Origin: Azonexaceae bacterium
Lineage (GTDB): Bacteria; Pseudomonadota; Gammaproteobacteria; Burkholderiales; Rhodocyclaceae
NCBI GenBank assembly: GCA_009469685.1
Contig: SSTA01000068.1
Coordinates: forward strand, 1-5,633
Reading direction: 5' to 3'
DNA: 5,633 nt
Shown here: piece after piece, positions 1 through 5,633 of the stretch
Position numbering within the stretch: the first letter of the stretch is position 1
Layout: the number at the start of each line of letters is the position of its first letter
Notes under the pieces: model-generated
The model's database searches: none
Told to the model about the DNA's origin: nothing
What the model saw: only the letters and a program-made list of their open reading frames with translations
Program-made: the position numbers and the translations under genes

Positions 1-270
1 CACCCTTCCGCAAGACCGCGTCTATAGGCGCGCGGATTCTGCGCGGGCGTCCGCCTGAATTTCGGTCCACGCCGCCCGCGTGCCAGGAAGCCCGGCGCCG
101 AAGACCGCGGGTGGATTGGGGAGCAGGAACGCCTTGTCGTTGGTCCCGCCTGAGGCCTCCGGTTGAGCATTCCGGGGTAGCTTTGCGTACCGCCTCCCCG
201 CTGGGGCATGGGAATTGGGCTGGGCGGGAGCAATCGCCGGATACGAGAGACGCGCTGAAGCGGAGGCGCT
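1..270. other. No supported gene; region downstream of hpd
   Basis: I see no gene I can defend in this stretch. On the minus strand, in the same frame as hpd, the reading frame stays open after the hpd stop codon (271-273) until a TAG at 22-24, about 82 codons. It has no ATG, GTG or TTG in frame, so it cannot be an independent gene as it stands. A second minus-strand frame opens with ATG at 207-209 and runs off the left edge, but its translation is very rich in Arg and Pro and looks like a shadow. On the plus strand, a short frame entering from the left edge stops with TGA at 56-58. It could be the tail of an outside gene but is too short (18 codons) to judge. A short inverted repeat (AAGCG, 4-base loop, CGCTT; 258-271) overlaps the end of hpd and is not followed by a T-run, so I do not call a terminator. 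Confidence 0.5.
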
Positions 271-1338
271 TTACGCTGAAGCTTCCTGCAGGACGCCGCG
301 GCGTATCTGATCACGCTCGAGGGCTTCAAAGAGTGCCTGGAAATTGCCCGCACCGAATCCTTCGTTGCCCTTGCGCTGGATGATCTCGAAAAAGATCGGG
401 CCGATCATGTCGGCGGTGAAGATCTGCAGCAGGATTCCCCCGCCATTGGCGGCGCCGCCATCGATCAGGATGCCGGCCTCCCGCAGGCGGGCGATATCCT
501 CTCCGTGGTCCGGCAGTCGGGCATCGATCTCGTCGTAGTAGCTCGCCGGCGTCTCCTGGAAGGGAATGCCGCGCCGGCGCAGCGCGTCCACCGAGCGCTG
601 GATGTCGTCGGTCGCCAGGGCGATGTGCTGGATGCCTTCACCCCGGTAGCGGGCAAGGAACTCCTCGATTTGCGAGCGCTCGTCGCGGCTCTCGTTCAGC
701 GGAATGCGGATCTTGCCGCAGGCGCTGATCATGGCTCGGCTCAAGAGCCCGGTCTGGCGCCCGGCGATGGCAAAGTGGCGGATTTCCCGGAATCCGAACA
801 CCTTTTCATAGAACGCAGCCCAGAGATCGAGATGGCCGCGCTCCAGATTGTGAGTGAGGTGGTCGATGACCGTGAGCCCGGTCTCCGCTTCGGGATCGGC
901 AGAAGCGATCGGCTCGAAATCCACGTCGTAGATGGTCCGCGCGCCATAGCGATCCACCAGGTAGATGACCAGCCCGCCGACTCCCGCGATGGCCGGAATC
1001 TTCAACTCCATCGGTCCGACCGGCAGATCGATCGGCGTCGCTCCGCGCCGGATCGCCTCGGCATAGGCGCTGGCGGCGTCCCGTACGCGGAAAGCCATGG
1101 CGTTGCACGACGGACCGTGGCGGGCGGCATATTCCTCGGCCAGACTGCGCGGTTCGCGATTGAGAATGAAATTGATGTCGCCCTGGCGAAAATGGCTCAC
1201 CGCCTTGTGCCGATGCCGCCCGACCTCGACAAAGCCGAGGCACTCGAACAGGCGAGCCAGGGCTTCGGGCTGCGGGCCCGTGAATTCGACGAACTCGAAG
1301 CCGTCGGTCGCCAGGGGATTGTCGAACTTGGCGGTCAT
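271..1338 (-). CDS. hpd: 4-hydroxyphenylpyruvate dioxygenase
   Basis: This 355-residue cytosolic enzyme converts 4-hydroxyphenylpyruvate, O2 and Fe(II) into homogentisate and CO2, the second step of tyrosine degradation. The length matches bacterial HPPDs (about 355-360). It has two vicinal-oxygen-chelate halves. The N-terminal half (about 12-130) is degenerate and the C-terminal half (about 155-350) is catalytic. The iron ligands by family alignment are H160 (in TVIDHLTHN), H238 (in GIQHIA) and E318 (in FFEIIQRKGNEGFG). Known substrate-pocket positions are also present: N215, Q223, Q237, Q305, F307, F328 and F333. The C-terminus (ERDQIRRGVL) is family-typical, so the protein is complete. The start at 1338 is chosen because MTAKFDNPLATDGFEFVEF is the usual HPPD beginning and a GGAAGAG ribosome site lies 7 bases upstream. 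The frame continues open far upstream, but that part is antisense to other genes. No homogentisate dioxygenase or other downstream pathway gene is in the window, so the fate of homogentisate (catabolism or pyomelanin) cannot be told. Confidence 0.97.
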   Translation of the reverse strand: MTAKFDNPLATDGFEFVEFTGPQPEALARLFECLGFVEVGRHRHKAVSHFRQGDINFILNREPRSLAEEYAARHGPSCNAMAFRVRDAASAYAEAIRRGATPIDLPVGPMELKIPAIAGVGGLVIYLVDRYGARTIYDVDFEPIASADPEAETGLTVIDHLTHNLERGHLDLWAAFYEKVFGFREIRHFAIAGRQTGLLSRAMISACGKIRIPLNESRDERSQIEEFLARYRGEGIQHIALATDDIQRSVDALRRRGIPFQETPASYYDEIDARLPDHGEDIARLREAGILIDGGAANGGGILLQIFTADMIGPIFFEIIQRKGNEGFGAGNFQALFEALERDQIRRGVLQEASA

Positions 1339-1345
1339 GCGCGTG

Positions 1346-1352
1346 CTCTTCC
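1346..1352 (-). promoter_or_regulatory. Ribosome binding site of hpd
   Basis: Read on the minus strand, GGAAGAG sits 7 bases before the ATG at 1338-1336. It fixes the hpd start against the much longer open frame upstream. The TAGAAT just upstream of it resembles a -10 box but is too close to be the promoter for this site. Confidence 0.7.
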
Positions 1353-1452
1353 ATTCTAGCCGCAGGTTTGACGCTTGCTGGTTGGCCGAAGTTGCAACGA
1401 ACCGCCCATCCTGCGATCGGGGAAGGGAGTAAACTGCGCCCCGATAGGAATC

Positions 1453-1458
1453 AGGGAG
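1453..1458 (+). promoter_or_regulatory. Ribosome binding site of the exported protein
   Basis: AGGGAG lies 6 bases before the ATG at 1465. A competing ATG at 1461 is only 2 bases from the site and opens a different frame without a protein-like translation, so 1465 is preferred. Confidence 0.7.
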
Positions 1459-1464
1459 AAATGA

Positions 1465-1998
1465 ATGAGACAAGTCGTGCTTGCCCTTCTGGGGTTGGTG
1501 CTGGCAGGAACCGTTGCGGCGGGGAGTCTGTCCGCGGACCATTATGTCGCCAAGCGTTACGGTCGCCTTGAAATCGCGCCCCCGGCGGGGCGCTGGGAAA
1601 TCATCGATCGGGAGTCCCCGCAAGCCGACGAGGCGGGCGGCCCCGTTGCCGATCTTCAGCTTCGCCAGGTCGTCGAGGGGGTACGCCCGGTGGTGCGGAT
1701 TACCGGCGTACGCAAGCTCGACGCCACGGTGACTGCCGAAAGCGTCTTGCGCACCAGCCGCGAGGCTCTGGTCGAGGTGGGGGGTCAAGTGGATCCGGTC
1801 CGTACGGTGCGCGTCGCGGGTCGCAACCTGCAGTCCTACGACGGAAGAATCGCCCCGGGCGGCCAGGCCGCCCGCTCGCGGCTGGTCCTGGTCGAAGGGC
1901 CCAAGGCCTTCTTCATCCTGCAGATGGTCGTTCCGGCCGCCGCCTTCGATGCTGCCGCGGAAGCGTTGGATCAGTTGCTGTCCGGGCTTTCCTACTGA
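1465..1998 (+). CDS. Small exported protein of unknown function
   Basis: I do not recognise this 177-residue protein. Residues 1-3 (MRQ) carry a positive charge and residues 4-20 form a hydrophobic stretch rich in L, V and A, ending in small residues. This is a typical Sec signal peptide, with likely cleavage between about residues 19 and 24. There is no cysteine anywhere, so it is neither a lipoprotein nor disulfide-bonded. The mature part (about 155 residues) alternates short beta-type segments (GRLEIAPP, VRPVVRITGV, SRLVLVEGPKAFFILQMVV). It ends in an amphipathic helix (about 158-175, AAFDAAAEALDQLLSGL). That order, with a late aromatic strand followed by a C-terminal helix, resembles small periplasmic proteins with a PsbP/Mog1-like fold. 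This is a guess from pattern only. The next gene starts 3 bases after its stop, so the two are probably co-transcribed. Codon use matches the neighbours and the gene looks intact. Confidence 0.85.
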   Translation: MRQVVLALLGLVLAGTVAAGSLSADHYVAKRYGRLEIAPPAGRWEIIDRESPQADEAGGPVADLQLRQVVEGVRPVVRITGVRKLDATVTAESVLRTSREALVEVGGQVDPVRTVRVAGRNLQSYDGRIAPGGQAARSRLVLVEGPKAFFILQMVVPAAAFDAAAEALDQLLSGLSY

Positions 1999-2001
1999 GC
2001 C

Positions 2002-3348
2002 ATGGCCAAACGGAAAGTCTGGGAAAACCTGCTCTCGGCCGAGCGGCCGGGCGCAGGGGCCGCGCCGAGCGCACCCGAGCGCACCGCCTACCAGCAGGAC
2101 TATGACCGCATCGTCTTCACCTCTGCCTTTCGGCGCCTGAAGGACAAGACCCAGGTCTTTCCCCTCTCCCGGTCCGATTACGTCCGCACCCGCCTGACCC
2201 ACAGTCTGGAGGCCAGTTGCGTCGGCCGATCCCTGGGCGCTGTGGTGGGGCGCGAGATCATCGCGCGGCACGGACTGAAGCATGTGGAGACGGCGGATTT
2301 CGGCGCCATCGTCGCCGCCGCCTGCCTGGCCCACGACATCGGCAATCCGCCCTTCGGCCATGCCGGCGAGGACGCCATCCGCGAGTGGTTCCGCGGTTCA
2401 GGACTGCTCGAGCGTCACCCCTTCTCTCCCGCCCAGCGCGCCGATTTTGAAGACTACGAAGGCAACGCCCAGGGTTTTCGCATCGTCACCCGCCTGCAAT
2501 CGCCGGCCAATCCCGGGCTGCAACTTACCGCCGCGGTTCTCGCCACTTTCACCAAATACCCGAGGCCCTCCTGGGTCGGCGAGGAACTCGACGGAACGAG
2601 CGGCAAGAAGTTCGGCTATTTCCAGCAGGACGCCGAGTCCTTTCGTAGGGTCGCCGCGGCCACCGGATTGGTCGAGCGCATCCCCGGCGTCGCCTGGCGG
2701 CGGCACCCCCTGGCCAGCCTGGTCGAAGTGGCCGACGACATCTGCTACCTCATCGTCGACCTGGAAGACGCCGCCCGCCTGGGTTTCGTCCCCTATGCGG
2801 ACGCCGAATTGCTGCTCGGCGACCTCGCCGGCAGCAGCGTCTATGGCGGCCGACTGGACCGTCTCCACGACCCCAAGGAGCGCCTCGAATACCTGCGCGC
2901 CAAGGCCATCGGCCGCCTGCTCGAGAGCGCCGCATCGGTCTTTCTGGAAAACGAGGATGCCATCCTGGAGGGGCGCTTCGACGACGCGCTGCTGTCCTGC
3001 TCTCCGCTTTCGATCCCGCTCCAGGCGGTGCTGCGGGTGGCCAAGGAAACCATCTACGTCGCCCGCCCGGCCCTGGAGATCGAAACTGCCGGCTTCGAGG
3101 TGCTGGGAGGACTCCTGGAACTCTTTACCCGAGCGGTGGAGGCCGGCGCCGGCGCAGAGCGCATGACCACCCGGGAGCGCATGCTGCTTCGCCTGTTGCC
3201 CGACCAGTTTTTAGGCCACGACGGCGATCCGGACGCCGATCCCTATGTCCGCCTCCTCCAGGTGGCCGATTTCGTCGCCGGAATGACCGATTCCTATGCG
3301 GTGGACCTGTACCGCAAGCTCAAGGGCATAGACCTGCCGAGCGATTGA
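2002..3348 (+). CDS. dgt: Deoxyguanosinetriphosphate triphosphohydrolase-like protein (HD domain)
   Basis: This 448-residue cytosolic enzyme belongs to the Dgt family, which hydrolyses dGTP (often other dNTPs too) to the deoxynucleoside and tripolyphosphate, controlling dNTP pools. The metal site of the HD superfamily is complete: H67 in RTRLTHSLE, H111 and D112 in LAHDIGNPPFGHAGE, and D245 in EVADDICY. Other family blocks are the N-terminal DYDRIVFTSAFRRLKDKTQVF (33-53), YEGNAQGFRI (152-161), and the C-terminal VADFVAGMTDSYAVDLY (421-437). E. coli Dgt is somewhat longer (about 505), and this length suits the dGTPase-like branch of other proteobacteria. The ATG at 2002 gives a normal N-terminus but has no clear Shine-Dalgarno sequence. 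It follows the stop of the exported protein by 3 bases, which suggests translational coupling. Substrate preference cannot be read from sequence. Some bacterial dGTPases act in phage defence by draining dNTPs, but nothing around this gene points to that role. Confidence 0.94.
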   Translation: MAKRKVWENLLSAERPGAGAAPSAPERTAYQQDYDRIVFTSAFRRLKDKTQVFPLSRSDYVRTRLTHSLEASCVGRSLGAVVGREIIARHGLKHVETADFGAIVAAACLAHDIGNPPFGHAGEDAIREWFRGSGLLERHPFSPAQRADFEDYEGNAQGFRIVTRLQSPANPGLQLTAAVLATFTKYPRPSWVGEELDGTSGKKFGYFQQDAESFRRVAAATGLVERIPGVAWRRHPLASLVEVADDICYLIVDLEDAARLGFVPYADAELLLGDLAGSSVYGGRLDRLHDPKERLEYLRAKAIGRLLESAASVFLENEDAILEGRFDDALLSCSPLSIPLQAVLRVAKETIYVARPALEIETAGFEVLGGLLELFTRAVEAGAGAERMTTRERMLLRLLPDQFLGHDGDPDADPYVRLLQVADFVAGMTDSYAVDLYRKLKGIDLPSD

Positions 3349-3397
3349 CCCGGCGGTGCCGGCCACCCCCGGTCCGGGAGCCGCCTTCGCCGCGCCC
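3349..3397. other. Convergent spacer with short inverted repeats
   Basis: These 49 bases lie between two converging genes and should contain transcription ends for both. The clearest hairpin is CCGGC-GGT-GCCGG at 3350-3362, directly after the dgt stop. It has a 5-base GC stem and a 3-base loop, but no T-run follows. A gapless 14-base palindrome (CCTCACCGGTGAGG, 3396-3409) covers the stop codon of the minus-strand gene. Neither is a convincing intrinsic terminator, and either could simply slow polymerase or mark Rho-dependent termination. Confidence 0.35.
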
Positions 3398-5633
3398 TCA
3401 CCGGTGAGGTGCTGTCCCCGCCTGCGCGAGTCGCGTCGCGATGGCCTCGATCCATTCGTCGGAACCGAGGCGGGCGTCCAGGTTCCACGGGTGGCCGGCA
3501 AAGAGCGCGTCGCCGCTGAGTTCCCCGAGTTTCCGATAGCTTTCGAACTGGGATTCGTCGAACCACTGGTCGGCGGTGGTCTGGTGCGGAAATTCCTCGT
3601 GGGCGGCGTGGTAGTGGCGGATGTCGGCGGGTTCGTCGCCGGCGACCAGGGGTTTCACATAGACGAGGACGCCCGTGCCCCCCGCGGCGTAATCGATGCG
3701 GCCGATGGCAAAGCGGCGCCGTTCGTCACCGGCGGCGACCAGCGGGGCGAGGTCGAGGTGGATTTCAGCGCCGAAATCGTTGCGGCACTTGCGCACGGCG
3801 TTGCCGAGATCCTCGAAGCCGAAAGGCGCCGGGTCGCAGCCCGCATCGCAGACGACGATCAGGCGGCAGCGTCGGCGGACCAGTTCGTAGAGGCCCAGGT
3901 TTTCAAAGTGGCCGCCATCGGACAGATTGACGAAGCGGGTATTCTCGTTGGTGCGGGCGAAGAGTTCCCGCAGGAGGTAGAACAGTCCAAAGGTCGGGCT
4001 CTCCAGATTGGGATTGGGACTGCCGGGGTTGGGCACCCAGCGCCCGAGCCGAACGTTGAAGAAGGTCATGATGAAGGCGAGGGCCGGCGCGGTGTGGTAG
4101 CCCTGGTTGGGGTTTGCGGCGGCGCCGGAAGCCGCGATGGCGGTTCCCAGGTAAGGACCCCGGCCCAATCCGCTGCGCCAGCCGCGGCCGTTGAGATAGT
4201 CGGTCGTCGGCAAGGCCTGGGTCAGCGTCCGCCCGTCGCAGCAGAATCGGTAGCCGCAATGGGCGGGGGAAAAGACGAAGGGGGCGGCGAGCCGTTCCTG
4301 CCATTGCAGAGCCTCCACTTCGGTCAGGTTGAGGGCGCAATTCAGCAGGTGGATGGGCCGCTGGGAGGCAAGGTCGGCGAGTCCGAGGTCGTCGCGCAGG
4401 TCGAAATCGGTGAAGGGATCGGGTTTGCGCTGCGGATTGGAGGCCCCCAGGTAGCAGCGGGTCAGACGGTTGCGGTAGAACTGGTGCATGGAAAACATGT
4501 TGATGTCGACCCGCCAGGCGAGCAGGGCGGCAAGGGCCATGAGGCCGATGAAGACCCCCAGGAGCAGCCTGGGATGGGCTTCGGAGATCTGGCAACGCTC
4601 GGCTTCGATGCGCTGCACATGGGCGGAAAACCGTTGCCACTCGCCGGCTACGCCAGCCGGTGCCTGGGTTCCGGGAGTGTCGGGTGGTATCGGGCAGACC
4701 GTTGCCGCCTCCGGCACCTTATCCGTCAGGGCCAGTCCCTGGTGCAGCCCCCCGGCCAGCAGGAACAGGAGTCCGATGATGAAGACGTAGGGTGCCGCCT
4801 GGGCGACCCAATCCCGCCAGGAACGGGTGTCGGCGGCGGATCCGGGTTTGCCGCCGGTCTTGTCGCCCCGGGCCATCCAGATGCCGGCGCCGGAGGCGCT
4901 GGCCCACGCGACGCCCCCGGTGAGGGTCCAGTCCTTGAGATAGGCGAGGATCGCCGGGCCGTAGAAGGCGGCTCCGAAGACCAGGGCCCAGGCGATGGCG
5001 GCGGCCAGGCAAAGGCCGCCGGCGCGGCCCAGCCATTCCCGCATCGATTCCCGGAACCAGCGTTTCCCCATGCCGATGTGGAAAGCGCAGGCGACACAGA
5101 CCACGATCAGGAGAAAGGGGCCGCCGAAGGCGAGGGCAAAGGGGATCGAGGCGCCGGCGCCGCGCGCAGCCTCCCCGTAGGCGGTCACCAGGGTGCCGAA
5201 GACGGCCCCGGCGATCAGGGGGGCGACGAAGAACCAGGCCAGCTTCGAGAGTCTGGCCCCCAGTGTCGCCGTGGAGTCCGGCCGCTTCTCCCGTCCGTTG
5301 CGGGCGAGGGGCGTGGCGAGGAGCCAGCCGAGAGTCCAGGAGAAGAAATAGAGGCAGGCCAGGGTGAAGCCCAACCGGGCGGGCGCCACGTCGGCCATGG
5401 CGCTGCGGCCGACGGCGGCGGCAATGAGGACCGTGGCCGCGAGGCCGCAGGCGACGCCGCCGTAGGCGCGCAGGGCCTGCCCGGGACCGCGATCGCGCGC
5501 GTCGATGCGCTGCAGGCCGGTGGCGATGGCCGTCGAGCCGACCACCAGAAGCGCGAAGGCGATCAGGGCAAACGGCGTCGTCGCCATGCTGCGCGCCGCC
5601 GTGGCGTGCTCTGCGGCCAGCAGGGGCAGGACG
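3398..5633 (-). CDS. Patatin-like phospholipase-related membrane protein (N-terminus outside window)
   Basis: The visible part is 729 residues from the ATG at 5587, plus 15 more open codons to the window edge. Numbering here is from that Met. Residues 1-360 hold about eight hydrophobic segments (roughly 5-25, 42-60, 72-92, 115-136, 148-170, 189-214, 263-287, 340-358), so the protein sits in the inner membrane. Residues 361-729 form a soluble domain with blocks I recognise from a membrane-bound patatin/cPLA2-like family: AASGAAANPNQGYHTAPALAF (486-505), NVRLGRWVPNP (511-521), NLSDGGHFENLGLYELVRRR (554-573) and TADQWFDESQFESYRKLG (671-688). D557 of the DGG motif (codon 3917-3919) is the expected catalytic aspartate of the Ser-Asp dyad. 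No GxSxG nucleophile motif is visible. In this family it lies before the membrane segments, so it is probably beyond the right edge. The ATG at 5587 lacks a ribosome site, and the upstream codons read VLPLLAA, a membrane-like stretch, so it is likely internal. The predicted role is acyl-lipid hydrolysis at the membrane, with substrate unknown. It converges with dgt and seems a separate transcription unit. Confidence 0.85.
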   Translation of the reverse strand, partial: VLPLLAAEHATAARSMATTPFALIAFALLVVGSTAIATGLQRIDARDRGPGQALRAYGGVACGLAATVLIAAAVGRSAMADVAPARLGFTLACLYFFSWTLGWLLATPLARNGREKRPDSTATLGARLSKLAWFFVAPLIAGAVFGTLVTAYGEAARGAGASIPFALAFGGPFLLIVVCVACAFHIGMGKRWFRESMREWLGRAGGLCLAAAIAWALVFGAAFYGPAILAYLKDWTLTGGVAWASASGAGIWMARGDKTGGKPGSAADTRSWRDWVAQAAPYVFIIGLLFLLAGGLHQGLALTDKVPEAATVCPIPPDTPGTQAPAGVAGEWQRFSAHVQRIEAERCQISEAHPRLLLGVFIGLMALAALLAWRVDINMFSMHQFYRNRLTRCYLGASNPQRKPDPFTDFDLRDDLGLADLASQRPIHLLNCALNLTEVEALQWQERLAAPFVFSPAHCGYRFCCDGRTLTQALPTTDYLNGRGWRSGLGRGPYLGTAIAASGAAANPNQGYHTAPALAFIMTFFNVRLGRWVPNPGSPNPNLESPTFGLFYLLRELFARTNENTRFVNLSDGGHFENLGLYELVRRRCRLIVVCDAGCDPAPFGFEDLGNAVRKCRNDFGAEIHLDLAPLVAAGDERRRFAIGRIDYAAGGTGVLVYVKPLVAGDEPADIRHYHAAHEEFPHQTTADQWFDESQFESYRKLGELSGDALFAGHPWNLDARLGSDEWIEAIATRLAQAGTAPHR

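Larger units (their letters stand above)
1339..1464. promoter_or_regulatory. Divergent intergenic region, hpd / exported protein
   Basis: These 126 bases must hold the promoters for both hpd (leftward) and the plus-strand pair (rightward). On the plus strand a good -35-like TTGACG lies at 1368-1373, but the positions 17-18 bases further on (1391-1397) give no convincing -10. A TAAACT at 1430-1435 is -10-like without a partner -35. A perfect 8-base palindrome GTTGCAAC (1391-1398) lies near the middle and could be part of an operator. I do not see the TGTAAA-N6-TTTACA box known for TyrR/PhhR-type regulators of aromatic amino acid genes. The promoter role is inferred from gene layout, not from strong motifs. 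Confidence 0.4.

Noticed and set aside
1..209. Minus-strand frame starting with ATG at 207-209 and open to the left edge
   Set aside because: It has no ribosome site, an extremely Arg/Pro-rich product and no recognisable motif. It cannot be excluded, but nothing supports it.
1353..1358. TAGAAT as -10 box of the hpd promoter
   Set aside because: It directly abuts the hpd ribosome site, so the transcript would start at or after that site. No -35-like sequence lies 16-18 bases upstream.
505..1359. 284-codon plus-strand open frame across hpd
   Set aside because: It is entirely antisense to a complete, motif-rich dioxygenase. No recognisable domain is present, which is a usual effect of high GC content.
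1339..2361. Upstream extension of the hpd frame to an ATG at 2361 (696-residue open frame)
   Set aside because: The extra 341 codons lie antisense to the exported protein and the start of dgt, both with clear protein features. Its composition is shadow-like, and HPPD has a normal N-terminus and ribosome site at 1338.
2282..3166. 294-codon plus-strand open frame inside dgt, and 156-codon minus-strand frame at 2398-2868
   Set aside because: Both overlap the conserved dGTPase frame. The first is dominated by Ser, Pro, Arg and Ala as expected of an out-of-frame GC-rich shadow, and neither shows family motifs.
2002..3348. dGTPase as part of a phage-defence island
   Set aside because: No defence partner, mobile element, toxin or unusual composition lies nearby. 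The neighbours look like ordinary chromosomal genes.
3350..3362. Intrinsic terminator for dgt
   Set aside because: The stem is only 5 base pairs and is followed by C/G-rich sequence with no T-run, so it is recorded only as an inverted repeat.
3903..4640. 245-codon minus-strand frame within the membrane lipase gene
   Set aside because: Its translation is Arg/Pro/His-rich and out of frame with the conserved DGG, NVRLG and FESYRKLG blocks, so it is a shadow frame.

Overview
The window is a GC-rich, densely coded stretch with strong G/C preference at third codon positions. Its enzyme types (a bacterial-size 4-hydroxyphenylpyruvate dioxygenase and a long-form Dgt-like dNTP triphosphohydrolase) fit a proteobacterium, probably a high-GC beta- or gammaproteobacterium. 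No rRNA, tRNA or other marker is present, so the taxon is an inference. No insertion sequence, CRISPR array, phage gene or integration site was seen, and it reads as ordinary chromosome.

Layout: positions 1-270 contain no gene I can support. The minus strand from 1338 down to 271 encodes a complete 4-hydroxyphenylpyruvate dioxygenase (tyrosine catabolism) with all iron ligands present. A 126-base divergent spacer (1339-1464) separates it from a plus-strand pair. The first of that pair is a small exported protein of unknown function (1465-1998). It is followed after only 3 bases by an HD-domain deoxynucleoside triphosphate triphosphohydrolase (2002-3348). The closeness, and the lack of a good ribosome site for the second gene, suggest an operon with coupled translation. 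A 49-base convergent spacer (3349-3397) then leads to a large minus-strand gene ending at 3398. This gene runs off the right edge of the window. It encodes a multi-pass membrane protein whose C-terminal domain carries the Asp-Gly-Gly signature and flanking motifs of a patatin/cPLA2-like lipase family.

The genes do not form one obvious pathway. Tyrosine breakdown, dNTP pool control and a membrane lipid hydrolase are side by side in three transcription units. The most informative point is that the patatin-like frame stays open past its first visible ATG to the window edge. The nucleophile-bearing N-terminal half is therefore probably outside the window, and the visible piece is the membrane domain plus the catalytic-aspartate half. 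No clearly novel multi-gene system is visible.
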